Assembly: GCA_030425425.1 (NCBI GenBank)
Contig: JAUIAO010000039.1
Location: forward strand, 1 to 59,031
DNA length: 59,031 nt
Direction: 5' to 3'
Source: Bacteroidia bacterium
GTDB taxonomy: Bacteria > Bacteroidota > Bacteroidia > Cytophagales > Cyclobacteriaceae
Positions 1 to 11,100 of the stretch are shown here, one piece after another. The first letter of the stretch is position 1. Every line of letters starts with the position of its first letter. Position numbers and translations under genes: made by a program. The notes beneath the pieces were generated by a model that did not search any database, had not been told where the DNA came from, and saw nothing but the letters and a program-made list of their open reading frames with translations.

Positions 1-78
1 GACTACTATCGACATGTCTTTAGAGAAACCGCCCAGTACGAGAGTACGCTGGGTGGTGTGAGAGGACAACAAAGATAG
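1..78 (+). CDS. C-terminal end of an unidentified protein (truncated by window edge)
   Basis: Frame 1 is open from the first base to a TAG at 76-78 and encodes 25 residues ending ESTLGGVRGQQR. The stop lies inside the first arm of a strong hairpin (71-96), as expected for the end of a transcription unit. The residue composition is protein-like, but the fragment is too short to name a family. The start lies outside the window. Confidence 0.5.
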   Translation, partial: DYYRHVFRETAQYESTLGGVRGQQR

Positions 79-96
79 GTTTGATCACCTATCTTT
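71..96. terminator. Bidirectional rho-independent terminator
   Basis: AAAGATAGGT (71-80) and ACCTATCTTT (87-96) form a perfect 10-bp stem around a 6-nt loop, followed by GTTT on the plus strand. It sits between the plus-strand stop at 78 and the minus-strand stop at 89, so it could serve both converging genes. Confidence 0.75.
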
Positions 97-280
97 GTTT
101 CCTACTCGATTTGAATAGCTGCTGAAAAACCGAAATCAAGAGTATAAAAACAACTACACTACCCAGAGTTTTTAATAGAAAGTAATTCCAGGCACGGCGA
201 TCCATATTGTTGAAGGATTGCCAGTTCTGAATATACTTGATCAATGGATGGGTAGCTTTGCGGTTTTTATACAATATCAT
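89..280 (-). CDS. Small hypothetical membrane protein
   Basis: This 63-codon reading frame encodes a basic N-terminal part, one clear hydrophobic segment (about residues 38-55, TLGSVVVFILLISVFQQL) and a basic tail (KSSRKQR). That is the layout of a single-pass inner-membrane peptide. A second in-frame ATG at 205 would give 38 residues (MDRRAWNYFLL...) and keeps the membrane segment, so the start is uncertain. It lies downstream of lpdA but is separated from it by the lpdA terminator, and I see no convincing promoter. I do not recognise a family. It could be a chance frame, but the hydrophobic stretch and the shared terminator favour a real gene. Confidence 0.4.
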   Translation of the reverse strand: MILYKNRKATHPLIKYIQNWQSFNNMDRRAWNYFLLKTLGSVVVFILLISVFQQLFKSSRKQR

Positions 281-432
281 ATCGGCGTACGGTGTTTTGA
301 ATAACTTCAGCTAATGTATGACGAGCATTAATTACAATCTTGCCAATCCGGTTCATGATCCTGCCAAATTGGATTAGTACAATTTTTTGTTCTTTTAGTC
401 TAATAAGAAAACTTGGTTTGTAACAATTTGTG

Positions 433-464
433 CAAAAAAAAATGGCTACCATTTCTGGTAGCCA
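433..464 (-). terminator. Terminator of lpdA
   Basis: On the minus strand, 25 nt after the lpdA stop codon, TGGCTACC and GGTAGCCA (443-450 and 457-464) form an 8-bp hairpin with a 6-nt loop. It is followed by nine consecutive T (A-run 434-442 on the plus strand). This is a textbook intrinsic terminator. Confidence 0.9.
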
Positions 465-488
465 CCTTCAGTTGATTATTGTCAATAA

Positions 489-1883
489 TTATATGTGGAT
501 CACTTCATCATAAGCTGCAGCAGCGGCTTCCATCACGGCTTCACTCATAGTTGGGTGAGGGTGTACGGACTTGATGATTTCATGACCAGTAGTTTCCAAT
601 TTTCTGGCTACTACAGCTTCTGCTATCATTTCAGTTACATTAGCACCAATCATGTGACAGCCCAACCATTCTCCATATTTAGCGTCAAAGATCACTTTTA
701 CAAAACCATCTTTGTGACCTGCTGCACTTGCTTTTCCAGAAGCAGAGAATGGGAATTTTCCAACTTTAATTTCATAGCCAGCATCTTTTGCCTGCTTCTC
801 TGTCATACCAACAGAAGCAACTTCAGGAGAACAATAAGTACAACCAGGGATATTCCCATAATCCAGAGGATGAGGGTTTTCACCGGCAATTTTCTCTACA
901 CAGATGATTCCCTCTGCGGAAGCTACGTGCGCCAAAGCAGGGCCATGAACGATATCACCAATAGCATAAACACCAGCCACATTGGTCTTGTAATAGTCAT
1001 CTACCAGTACTTTACCTCTTTCAGTCTTCACACCTACTTCTTCCAGACCAATTCCTTCCAGATTAGTAGCTACACCTACAGCGGATAGTACGATATCGCA
1101 CTCCAGCTTTTCTTCACCCTTTTTGGTTTTTACTGTAACAGTACAGCCTTTGCCCTTGGTGTCTACATTGGTTACTTCACTGCTGGTCATGATGCTCACA
1201 CCTGCTTTCTTGAAGCTTCTCTCCAATGCTTTGCTCACTTCCTCATCTTCTACCGGAACTACTCTATCCATGAATTCTACGATTGTTACCTCTGTTCCGA
1301 TAGAGTTGTAGAAATGTGCAAACTCTACTCCAATCGCGCCAGAGCCTACCACAATCATTTTCTTAGGCTGCTTTTCCAAAACCATGGCTTGTCTGTAGCC
1401 AATGATCTTTTTACCATCTATAGGCATTGAAGGCAATTCCCTTGATCTACCTCCAGTGGCCAATATGATGTTTTCTGCATCGTATACCGTCTTCTTTCCA
1501 GCTTCGTCTGTGACTTCTACTTTCTTACCTGTTTTGATTTTACCGAAACCGTTTATTACCTCGATTTTATTCTTTTTGAAAAGAAACTGGATGCCCTTGC
1601 TCATGCCAGCAGCCACATCACGGCTTCTTTTGATCACTCCACCAAAATCCAAAGAGGCATCTTTGACATCAATTCCATAGTCTTTTGAATGATTGATATA
1701 ATCGAAAACCTGAGCACTTTTCAATAAGGCTTTAGTTGGGATACAACCCCAGTTGAGGCAGATTCCTCCCAATTCGGCTTTCTCTACCACTGCTACTTTC
1801 ATACCCAATTGAGATGCACGAATAGCTGCTACATATCCACCAGGTCCACTTCCTATTACAATCAAATCATATTTTGATGCCAT
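489..1883 (-). CDS. lpdA: Dihydrolipoyl dehydrogenase (E3)
   Basis: Flavoprotein disulfide reductase that reoxidises the dihydrolipoyl group of 2-oxoacid dehydrogenase complexes (pyruvate, 2-oxoglutarate or branched-chain) with NAD+. The 464 residues are the usual length. The FAD-binding GSGPGG is at 11-16, the redox-active disulfide CLNWGC is C42/C47, the second nucleotide-binding motif is GSGAIGVEF, the second FAD contact is AIGD, and the C-terminal catalytic pair is in HPHPTMSE (about H443/E448). It is transcribed alone: a -7 element TAAATTTG lies about 31 bp upstream and an intrinsic terminator follows. Cytoplasmic. No E1 or E2 gene is nearby, so which complex it serves cannot be told from context. 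Confidence 0.97.
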   Translation of the reverse strand: MASKYDLIVIGSGPGGYVAAIRASQLGMKVAVVEKAELGGICLNWGCIPTKALLKSAQVFDYINHSKDYGIDVKDASLDFGGVIKRSRDVAAGMSKGIQFLFKKNKIEVINGFGKIKTGKKVEVTDEAGKKTVYDAENIILATGGRSRELPSMPIDGKKIIGYRQAMVLEKQPKKMIVVGSGAIGVEFAHFYNSIGTEVTIVEFMDRVVPVEDEEVSKALERSFKKAGVSIMTSSEVTNVDTKGKGCTVTVKTKKGEEKLECDIVLSAVGVATNLEGIGLEEVGVKTERGKVLVDDYYKTNVAGVYAIGDIVHGPALAHVASAEGIICVEKIAGENPHPLDYGNIPGCTYCSPEVASVGMTEKQAKDAGYEIKVGKFPFSASGKASAAGHKDGFVKVIFDAKYGEWLGCHMIGANVTEMIAEAVVARKLETTGHEIIKSVHPHPTMSEAVMEAAAAAYDEVIHI

Positions 1884-1913
1884 ATTTCCTAATTAAATTT
1901 TGTTCTAGTTCGG

Positions 1914-1921
1914 CAAATTTA
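1914..1921 (-). promoter_or_regulatory. Candidate -7 element of lpdA
   Basis: On the minus strand TAAATTTG matches the Bacteroidota -7 consensus TAnnTTTG, 30 bp upstream of the lpdA ATG. I found no clear TTTG at the -33 position, so this is a partial match. Confidence 0.5.
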
Positions 1922-2011
1922 AGACTAAAGCCGAAAATGTTAAGAGTTTTACAATCGATATCAACACATCGATCAAGGTTTTTATGGAATATTCTCATTT
2001 AAAATCACTTC

Positions 2012-2041
2012 TTTGAAAAGACAACATTAGATTTAACTTTG
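2012..2041 (+). promoter_or_regulatory. Promoter of fabG
   Basis: TTTG (2012-2015), an 18-bp spacer and TAACTTTG (2034-2041) match the Bacteroidota -33/-7 promoter. Transcription should start near 2048, which excludes the upstream TTG start at 2039 and supports ATG at 2075. Confidence 0.75.
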
Positions 2042-2074
2042 ACCTCCGAAAAGAATCCAAACAAATTCGACCTT

Positions 2075-2821
2075 ATGAAATTACTCGAAGGAAAAAATGC
2101 GCTCATCACAGGTGCCTCCAAAGGTATCGGTAGATCTATAGCGTTGAAATATGCCGAAAATGGTGCCAATGTAGCTTTCACATATCTATCTAGTGTAGAA
2201 AAAGGAGAAGCACTCGTAGCAGAACTTGAAGCTTTTGGTGTGAAAGCCAAGGGATACAGGTCTGACGCCTCAGATTTTGATGCAGCTCAGCAGTTGATTA
2301 CCGACATGGTGTCAGAATTTGGCTCCCTTGATATTTTGATTAACAATGCCGGGATAACAAGAGATAATCTCTTAATGAGAATGACAGAGGAGCACTGGGA
2401 TGAGATCATGAATATCAACCTGAAGTCTTGCTTCAACACTGTGAAAGCTTCATCCAGAACCATGATGAAGCAGAGAGCCGGATCGATTATCAACATGTCA
2501 TCTGTAGTAGGTGTAAAAGGTAATCCGGGACAGGCTAATTACGCTGCTTCTAAAGCTGGAATCATAGGTTTTTCAAAGTCTATAGCTTTAGAATTAGGAT
2601 CTAGAAACATACGCTGCAATGCCATTGCACCGGGATTCATCGAGACAGAAATGACGGACGTCTTAGATGAAAAAACTGTGCAATCCTGGAGAGATGCCAT
2701 TCCGCTGAAAAGAGGTGGCCAACCTGAAGATGTTGCTGATGCTTGCGTATTCCTGGGTTCTGATATGAGTACATACATTACAGGCCAGGTAATACAGGTA
2801 GATGGCGGAATGCTTACCTAA
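2075..2821 (+). CDS. fabG: 3-oxoacyl-[acyl-carrier-protein] reductase
   Basis: NADPH-dependent short-chain dehydrogenase that reduces 3-oxoacyl-ACP in fatty-acid elongation, in the cytoplasm. From the ATG at 2075 the product is 248 residues, the standard FabG length. The cofactor motif TGASKGIGR (12-20), NNAG (90-93), the catalytic Ser near 143 in NMSS, and Y156/K160 of the YAASK motif are all present. A frame extended upstream to a TTG at 2039 is rejected because the -7 element overlaps it. A 9-bp stem-loop separates it from the next gene. SDR enzymes of other pathways look alike, but the NNAGITRDNLL segment and the length fit FabG well. Confidence 0.93.
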   Translation: MKLLEGKNALITGASKGIGRSIALKYAENGANVAFTYLSSVEKGEALVAELEAFGVKAKGYRSDASDFDAAQQLITDMVSEFGSLDILINNAGITRDNLLMRMTEEHWDEIMNINLKSCFNTVKASSRTMMKQRAGSIINMSSVVGVKGNPGQANYAASKAGIIGFSKSIALELGSRNIRCNAIAPGFIETEMTDVLDEKTVQSWRDAIPLKRGGQPEDVADACVFLGSDMSTYITGQVIQVDGGMLT

Positions 2822-2840
2822 TTAGAAAAATCAATTTCAT

Positions 2841-2861
2841 GCCGTCTGATTCTCAGGCGGC
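2841..2861 (+). other. Stem-loop between fabG and the next gene
   Basis: GCCGTCTGA and TCAGGCGGC pair over 9 bp (one G-T pair) around a 3-nt loop. No T-run follows, so it is more likely an mRNA processing or stability element than a full terminator. The next start codon is 13 nt downstream. Confidence 0.5.
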
Positions 2862-2873
2862 CATCAACTCTCT

Positions 2874-4913
2874 ATGGACAAAAGCTGGTATTCATTAGAT
2901 GTTTCATCAGGCTGGATAGTGGTCGCATTGCTGGTGGCTATTGGCCTGTCACTACTTTTATATAGCAAGAAAAATGTGCCCTGGCACAGGTCGGCGAATG
3001 TCCTGATGGGATTCCTCCGATTTCTTGGTATTTCTTTGATTATCATTCTCCTGCTTAACCCCATTTTAGAGCTGTACATCAATACTGAGGAAACTCCAAA
3101 AGTGGTTTTGCTTATTGATAATTCCGAATCAGTAATTACCAGAATTCCTGAAGCTGAAACCAGAAAAAGCATCGATCTGATCCGTGAAGGTATCGCGTCA
3201 AATTATGATTTGTCGCTATTTACGCTGAGCGACGGAATCACTGATAGTCTCTCATTTGATTCAAAAACGACAGACCTGAGCGAAGCATTGAGAAGTGTCT
3301 CTAATATTTATGATGGTCAAAATGTAGGGGCTGTAATTGTCTGCTCTGATGGAATTATCAACAAAGGGCAGTCACCAGAATATCTCACTTTTGATTTTCC
3401 TGTCTACACGGTAGGATTGGGTGACACTATAGCACCAAAGGATGTGGCCATCAAGAGCGTAATTGGTAATAAGGTAGCCTATCAAGGCAATCAATTTCCA
3501 GTGAATGTTACTGTCAGTCAGAAGGGCTACGATAATGAAGAACTAAAAGTGAAGGTGCTGGAAAATCGAAAATTATTGGAGGAAAAAATAGTTACAGCAA
3601 CCAATAATATTATTAAAGCCGACTTCCTTTTAAATGCAGATGAACCGGGATTGAGAAGGCTGGAAATTGCAGTGAGTAACCTTCAAGGCGAATCTACATT
3701 GGCCAATAATTCACAGCAATTGTATATTGACGTGATCGAGGGTAAGGATAATATCCTGATTTTAGCACCAGCTCCACATCCTGATATCAAGGCAATAAGA
3801 AGTGTATTGAGTCAAACATCCAATTATGAAACGACGCTTTTTATTCCAGGTATTCACACACCACCTGCCATTAAAAAATTTGATGCCATCATTGAACTTG
3901 AAGCTTTTTCAGGGGTCAATTACGGTGCATTCGAAAGCACAGGACATTGGTATATACTTGGGTCTAAAACCAGAAAAAATCAGCTTTCGAGCCTTGCCAA
4001 TATTTTGAATATTAATCAAAAAGGCAATAAGACCGATTTGGTCAAAGGAAATTACAATCCAAATTTCACCAAATTCAAACTGGATAATGATCTGGTGAAC
4101 AGGTTTGATAATTATCCGCCGGTAAGGGTGCCATTTGGAGATTATAATCTGTCTGCTACTGCTGAGGCCTTGATTTATCAGAAAATAGGTAGTGTCACCA
4201 CGGAGAGACCACTGTTGGCCTTTTATGATAATGGGACAGAGAAGTCCGCAATCCTTATAGGGTCGGGGATCTGGCAGTGGAAACTGCAAGAGCAGGGGAG
4301 AGAAGAGAATAGTCAGCTTTTCGATGCAATCGTACAAAAAACAGTACAATTCCTGAGTATAAAGGCGAATAAGGACAGATTTATTGCTCGGCCAAGAGCC
4401 TCCAATTATCAGGTGGGTGATCGGGTATATATTGACACAGAAGTATACAATGATTTATACGAAAGGGCTTATGGAAATAAAATCACACTGAGCATCAGCA
4501 ATGAGCAGAACCAAACGACAAGTTATGAATTGATTGATAGCGAGGTGAATAGTAGCTTCAATCTTGGTTCTTTAGCGGCTGGCATCTATCAATTCAGGGC
4601 GCAAACAACCCTCGACCAAAAGAATTTTTCGGAAACAGGCTCATTCGTGGTTCGGGATATTCAAATGGAACAGATCAATCTCACGGCGAATCACCAAAGA
4701 CTAAAATCCCTGTCTTCAAATACTGGAGGAAAATTCTATACAGCAGCACAAGCAGATGATTTGATCAATGATCTGGACCAAAATGATTATAGCAATGTGA
4801 TCCATACTTCCATTCAGGATTTTCCGCTGATCAATACCTGGTGGATTATATTCCTGATTGTTGCACTTTTTACCATTGAATGGTTCTTGAGAAAGTATTT
4901 GGGAGCGTATTAA
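2874..4913 (+). CDS. Membrane protein with von Willebrand A-like domain
   Basis: A 679-residue membrane protein with two N-terminal membrane segments (about 11-30 and 43-64), a central region resembling a von Willebrand A fold, and a C-terminal membrane segment (about 655-672, WWIIFLIVALFTIEWFL). The metal-site motif DNSES (DxSxS) follows the second membrane segment, and SDG occurs about 100 residues later. The middle and C-terminal parts look like extracytoplasmic beta-rich domains, ending in a conserved-looking SNTGGKFY segment. This layout is common in Bacteroidota proteins annotated as VWA-domain or BatA-like membrane proteins. The biochemical role is unknown. It follows fabG in the same direction at 52 bp but probably has no metabolic link to it. 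Confidence 0.75.
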   Translation: MDKSWYSLDVSSGWIVVALLVAIGLSLLLYSKKNVPWHRSANVLMGFLRFLGISLIIILLLNPILELYINTEETPKVVLLIDNSESVITRIPEAETRKSIDLIREGIASNYDLSLFTLSDGITDSLSFDSKTTDLSEALRSVSNIYDGQNVGAVIVCSDGIINKGQSPEYLTFDFPVYTVGLGDTIAPKDVAIKSVIGNKVAYQGNQFPVNVTVSQKGYDNEELKVKVLENRKLLEEKIVTATNNIIKADFLLNADEPGLRRLEIAVSNLQGESTLANNSQQLYIDVIEGKDNILILAPAPHPDIKAIRSVLSQTSNYETTLFIPGIHTPPAIKKFDAIIELEAFSGVNYGAFESTGHWYILGSKTRKNQLSSLANILNINQKGNKTDLVKGNYNPNFTKFKLDNDLVNRFDNYPPVRVPFGDYNLSATAEALIYQKIGSVTTERPLLAFYDNGTEKSAILIGSGIWQWKLQEQGREENSQLFDAIVQKTVQFLSIKANKDRFIARPRASNYQVGDRVYIDTEVYNDLYERAYGNKITLSISNEQNQTTSYELIDSEVNSSFNLGSLAAGIYQFRAQTTLDQKNFSETGSFVVRDIQMEQINLTANHQRLKSLSSNTGGKFYTAAQADDLINDLDQNDYSNVIHTSIQDFPLINTWWIIFLIVALFTIEWFLRKYLGAY

Positions 4914-4942
4914 AAATGAACCCGGAACATGACTATTCCGGG
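4912..4942 (-). terminator. Probable terminator of the adhesin / PID-CTERM unit
   Basis: CCCGGAA (4921-4927) and TTCCGGG (4936-4942) form a 7-bp GC-rich stem. On the minus strand it is followed after four bases by TTTTT. It lies 16 nt beyond the PID-CTERM stop codon. It may also act on the converging plus-strand gene that stops at 4913. Confidence 0.6.
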
Positions 4943-4958
4943 CTCTCCATTTACATCG

Positions 4959-5138
4959 TTATTTGTTTTTTTGATCTATCAGCTTCTTTAGCCCATAGAG
5001 GCCTCCTGCTGCTAGCAGCAAAGAGAGGCCTCCGTCGATGGGCGTAGCTGGTGGACCACCTGGTCCTTGTGCTATCGCTGGAATCACAAACAGCACCGCT
5101 ATTAGAATCAAGGTTGATTTTGGATATATCGTTTTCAT
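4959..5138 (-). CDS. PID-CTERM sorting-domain mini-protein
   Basis: A 59-residue protein: a signal peptide (about 1-23, MKTIYPKSTLILIAVLFVIP then AIAQ), a short Gly/Pro-rich linker (GPGGPPA) and the motif TPIDGGLSLLLAAGGLYG, followed by a basic tail (KKLIDQKNK). Motif, hydrophobic stretch and basic tail are the tripartite form of the PID-CTERM protein-sorting domain known in Bacteroidota. The mature product is almost nothing but the sorting signal. It starts 12 bp after the stop of the giant secreted protein and is followed by a terminator, so the two are probably co-transcribed. The sorting machinery it uses is not in this window. Confidence 0.85.
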   Translation of the reverse strand: MKTIYPKSTLILIAVLFVIPAIAQGPGGPPATPIDGGLSLLLAAGGLYGLKKLIDQKNK

Positions 5139-5150
5139 GATTTCATATTA

Positions 5151-8100
5151 TTAATTGAGAATGATTTTATGAGTTTGGTTTTCACCTATGATGAGATAAA
5201 TGCCAGCCGGCTGTGCATTCAGATCTATGGTTCCTGTAGCATTTATCAGCTCTCTGGCAACTTCAACTCCTGATAAGTTCAACACTCGATACAACGCCTG
5301 ACCTTCTTGTGCTGAGCGAGTAATATGGACTGCCTTCTCGTTCTCATAAACTTTGATTTTTTGCTTAGGTGTCTTGAGTATGGTGGCGGCAGTGCTTACC
5401 AACGAAAACCTATCCAAAAACTGCCCTGCTGATGAGCTAAATGCATAAGTTTCATCTGACAAATCAATTGTTTTGTTAAGCTTGGCATCATGTAAAAACA
5501 AGGTAGTGCCGTTGAATTCTGTAAGGTTAAAATCCAACACATACATTCCAGCTTCTTTCACATTCAGCCCGATGAGAATCTTTTCAAACTGAGGAGATGC
5601 CCCCTGGATGGCCAGAAACTGATCTTTTTTCTGTGTGAAAATCATGTTGTCCGCCTTAGGGTCAAATACTGGTGCATCATATAATCGATTGATCTGCTGA
5701 TCATCCGCACCCGAAACAAAACCTATCACTGTTTGCTTGAACAATCCGTGATCATTGGTCAGGTTCAGACGGAGAATAGCGTATTCATCTGCGGTTCTGT
5801 AGAAATGATCGTCCTCATTATCGCCAATCACACGCATGTCTTCTGTAAAGGCAACACTCGTGGTTAAGCCTGTACCATTCATTTTTACAAAGAAACCCTG
5901 CATAGCACCCACATGATTATTGTATCGGTTTTGATTTCCTGCCTGGCTGGTCTGGGTATATGATAGGCCATTTACAATCAGGTAATCCGCATTGCTACCA
6001 CGCTGAGTTTGAGAATTGTTATCATCCCAGATGTAAAGCGCACCATTGATATTGGTGTTTTCTGTCAAAAATTCTGTCACATTAATAGCTGCCGGGTATG
6101 GATTGGAAAGCAAATTCCATCCTTCATACGCAGCATCTACATCATCAGTCAATGAAGTTGTAGCGTTGATTGTTCCATCGTTTGGTCTACCGGTAAAACT
6201 AATCACCTGTTGAAACGCCTGTGCATATCCTTGCCCCGGTATCAAGGTGGCTGTCAAAGCACTTTCCCATCTATTCAGACCATCATTGGTGCCGTATGCT
6301 ACTGATTCATCATAGGCATACACTGGATTTCCCAACAATGCTCCGGTAATGGTTGGATCCATTTCCATTGGTGAACCTACAAAACTGTATTTACCATCTG
6401 CGTATCGGGTGTTTCGCTTAATGGTGATATTGTCTTTAATTGTATTCCCATTATAAGTGAGCAATGAAGCACCCGATTCGACAATAACCGATCCTTCATT
6501 GGTCAAGTCTCCATGTACATCCAGTGTGTTTCCAGCTGTCACACTGAGTATTACAGAGCTATTTACAACAAGATTATTACAGGTAAGGCTTCCGGTATAT
6601 GTTGCAGCTATCACTACATCATCTGTGGCTGAGGGTCCGATTTCATTGCTCCAGCTACCATCCCAAACTATCGCTTCATTGGTCACATCGATAATGGTGA
6701 TCAAAAATGATTTCGAATAGATACCTCCATTACCATCAGAGACTTGTACTCTTACTGAATATGACGACTTTGTTTCATAATCAAATACTTCAGTTGTCAC
6801 CAATTCGTCCCCTGAAATATCAAAATAACCATTATCCAAGTCTCCGTCCCCACTAATCAAGGAGTAGGTATGTGTATCGGTAGCATCAGCATCGGTGGCA
6901 GACAAAGTGCCGATTACATCACCTGCCGAATTATTCTCCTCAATAGAAGCAGCAGAAAGCGAAATATCAGTTGGCGCACTATTTGCATTAATACTAACAG
7001 TCCAATTCTGAGTATTTCCAGCCTCAGCAGTCACAGTATAGGTCACATCATTGGTGAAATCCTGAGATACTCCAGAGTTCGGGTCTATGGATGCGCCAGC
7101 AAAAATGGTGAACGTAGGAACTATACTGGTGATATCTCCAATTTCATCAATTGCAGCTGTAATGGTGTGGCTATCAGCATCAATTACAATATCTCCTTTC
7201 TGGTTAGGAATAGAAAAATCGAAAATATCGGTTATGATATTATCCGATTCATGAGCCCCTTTTGAAGGAGCTACGGTACTTCTGGGTGAGCCAGAAATAT
7301 CAGTTGATAGGTAAAACGAAGTACTCCTTAGTTCTGGGTTAGAAAGTGAAGCACCACTAATTGTAGCATCACCGTTTGCCAGATTAGAAAACATCGCTTC
7401 GACATTCGTTGAATTAGGCATGAGTGTATTCAAACCTGCCAGATCATCTTTGTAGCCTGCTGCACCATTTTTAAGCAAGTGAGAAGTGCTTGCCGCATCG
7501 TCACTCACCCACAAGTTATTGTAATCAGCTGAGCTATTGGTTTGTCCATTGTAAAACAACAAACCAGTCTTAATCCATCCATCAGACGAATACGATCTTC
7601 CTATATGAACAAGATTATTTTGAATATCAAGTGCTATTGATGAAGAGGTCTTCTGAGTATAGATTCCATACAATTCACCTGGAGTCCCAGTTCCGGTTTC
7701 AGCACCCGTCAGAACTACTGTATTGTGCCTTATTTCAGATGGAAAAGAATTTACATTTACTCTGATTCCCAAGAAATTATCAGCCCTCCCGATGATCACA
7801 TTATTATTGATAATCATGGATCCACCTGAAAGAATCCCAAGCATGCTTTTTGCGTCAGCGGCTTCTGGATCCATTCTGATGATGTTTCCCGTAGCTGAGC
7901 AGCCATCTAGTCTTGACCATCTAACGTATATTCCTGCCAAATCTGCTGTATTTTGTGAGTTTTTGAATATGATTTCATTGTTCGAAAAGTGATAACCAGA
8001 TTGGTTGTTGTTGGTATTTGTCGAAGTATAAATACCGTATTGAGTGGCCTCAATAATGGAATTTTTCACCTGACCATTTCCATAAGCCGTAATATCGATC

Positions 8101-11100
8101 ACCGCAGTAGTCACACCTTCTACAGATTGGAATTTAAAAACTCTATCCCCGGTGGCAGGATCCGCACCGTCGATAATGAATCCTTTACTGGTATAGAAAT
8201 CCACAATATTTGCTCCCGAGGTATTGGTAAATGTGATGTTGCTCGCTCCAGATTGAGGTTTGAATGTTACCGTGTAGGAATCATTCCCTGAATAGGTCGA
8301 AAGAAAAATCTCACCATCATGATGGTATCCATCTGTTATACTTGCCGTGATATCACTGGTAGTTCCCTGTGAGCTTAAACTAGAAAGAAAGTCATTAATC
8401 GTTTCAAAATTCTGGTTTTCACCGATTGTATAATCGCCACCTAATGTCTCCCATGTTAGAATGATCTGCCAGCTTTGATAGGTTGTACTTTCCGCACTTA
8501 CACCGATAGATTTTGACCCATTTTTGACAAAAGTAATTTCATTCCCTTCAATCAATACAGAAGAAGCTCCTTCTGAAATGGTAGCAGTGGGGATTGCTAC
8601 ATTAGAAGCTAGAGCTTCCATAGTTGCCGTGACCGTATGATTAACTGGGTCGATTATCGCATCTCCAACCATCCCGGGTATGCTAAAAGTCAGGATGTCA
8701 TTTTCGAAACTTGCAGGTCGTGTCGTAAAACTGAATTCATCACTATAATTGGTATTACCAAGCTCATCTGCAATACTGAACGCCTCAAGGGTGTATGTCC
8801 TGTTAAAATGCAGGTCCGATGGCAATTCGAGAATAATAGATGCTCCTGAAATAGTCATATTATCTGGTAAGACTCCATCAGCAGGGTTATACGTCCAAAA
8901 TTTATCTACTGACGTACCTCGCTTCAATCGAATAGTGGTGGTGAAATCATCTCTAAGCTCAATATTTTCATCAAAAGTGACGATGATGTCCGAATCAATA
9001 TCAATTCCTGTCTCATTTGCGGAAGGAGAACTACTCAGCATTACCGGACCAGAGTCGTCCACATCTGTGACTGTCAGTGATAATGCTTTGGAGTACGTTG
9101 CTTCTGCACCATCTGACACTCTCACCCGAATACTATAAGTATCCTGTGTCTCAAAATCCACTGCATGATTCGTTAATAACTTTTCATCTGATATAGTAAA
9201 AAGTGTATTGTCATCATCTCCCGTACCTGAAATCAAACTATAGTTAAATGATTCATTAGCATCTTCGTCTGTTGCTGATAGTATTCCAACTTCCGTAGAC
9301 GATGGGTCTCCATCCATTAGTTCTGTGTTTGATAGCGAAATGTCTGTTGGGATGCGGTTGGCTATGAAAGACCAGGTAGAGGAACCTGTTCCTGCGAAGT
9401 AGTTGGACTGTGCATCCCTAAACATAGTAGCAGGAATCTCAATAAAATAGTTGGTTCCTGCTGTCCGTGTTCCACCTCCCGGGAAATTAATTGCCCATCC
9501 TACTTTTCCTAAATTCGAAATATTCGATGTAGAACTAGCTGTAGCTACAGTAGTGGATAATTTACCGCTTCCGGTTTTTAAATAGGCCGTTTGTCCTGGT
9601 ACCAGAGTTACTGTTTCATCAAAGCGAATGTAGAAAGTATTGTTGTTCAGTGCCACACCATCCTCACGGTGAGCTGGTGTCATGCTAATAGCCTCTGGCG
9701 GAGTATTATCAACAGCATTTACAGTAATAGAAAGTGATGAAGTATTGGTTTCATTGCCACATTCGTCTGTTGCCGTGACAGAGATATCGCCACTTGTTGT
9801 TCCAAATTGTACAAGCACAGAATAGCCATTGTCCGTATCGATAGTAGCCCCTGCAGGTAATATCCAGTTGTAATTTACTGCACCTGATATGGGTGATATA
9901 CTGTACTGCTTCAGTGTATTTTCTACTACTGAGGTGCTTCCGGAAATACTACCTGGATTGCTGATAGAACTATTCAAAATAGAAATGTCGGAGGTGTTTG
10001 GGCTCGTTCCGCAAGCGGCACCTCCATCTGCCTCTACTGTGAGTGTTACCGTACCCGTATTCGATTCGTCAAAATTCACATTGACTGAAGAAGATGCGGT
10101 ACTAATTGATGCTGTGCCGTTTGAGAAAGTGGCGATGCTGGCATTAGATAGTGTCCAATTATAACTTGAAGCTCCCGAAACTGCTGACAAAGAATAACTG
10201 ACTGACGACTGTCCCGGACAGACTGATATTTCACCCGTAATTGCACCAGGATCCTCAATACACAACCCATATCTATACCCTTTTATGGAATATTGTACAG
10301 GTGAGCTGGTGATTTGATTCATACGTATATATGAAGAATACTCCGTACTGTGTCTGCTTATTGCTAAATCACCATAGTCAGCACTTGTGCTGATAGTTGT
10401 CGCGGTTCCGATTGCTGATCCATCCCATTCGAATCGTTGTGTATAGATTCCTTCTCCATTTTCGCTAAAAGCTATGGTATAATTGAGATTTTCATCAATG
10501 GCTATTCCTCTTACTCTAGGTCCTGAAAACCCGGAAATTGAAAGTGATGAGTAAGTGCCAATTACGGTTCCATTCGCCTCATATTTTCTATAGTAAGCAT
10601 CTGTGCCATCCAGATATGCAACGATGAACTCACCTGAGGGAGCCAAGTCTACCTGGCCGCCGTTCTGATATCCTGATGTTGTATGATTGACTAAAAATGA
10701 GTTATTCTGTACAGTGCCATCTGCATTGAATTTCTTAGCAAATATTCCACCTCCGTTGGAGTCTTCGGTTCGTGTGTCGTACCAAGTGACTACAAACTCG
10801 CCGGCTGCATCCATTCCAACAGATAGATTATACACCGCGATCCCGTAAACATTATCCACTGATATAATTCCTCCTTGTTTAGTGCCAGCAGAATTAAATC
10901 TCTGAGCATAGATTTTGTCCGTTGACACATCTGACCATGCCACCACAAAATCACCGTTTGAGTCCATTGCCACATCCATAATGTCACCTGAACTAATCGT
11001 AGTGCTATTTACCTTGATATCTCCAGTACCTGAATATGAAGGACCGTTTACGGATCCATAAACTTTCACATATAAATCATATGTGGTAGCGTTTGCACTT

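Noticed and set aside
1-78. End of an rRNA or other structured RNA (AGTACGAGAG resembles the 23S sarcin-ricin region)
   Set aside because: The match is only about ten bases, and the surrounding bases do not fit 23S. Frame 1 is open to a stop placed at a terminator, so a protein C-terminus explains it better.
267-452. 61-codon minus-strand frame downstream of lpdA
   Set aside because: Its start codon lies inside the lpdA terminator hairpin, it has no family likeness, and it overlaps the better candidate at 89-280.
2039-2074. Extended fabG start at TTG 2039
   Set aside because: The -7 promoter box (2034-2041) overlaps it, and FabG proteins begin at the ATG at 2075.
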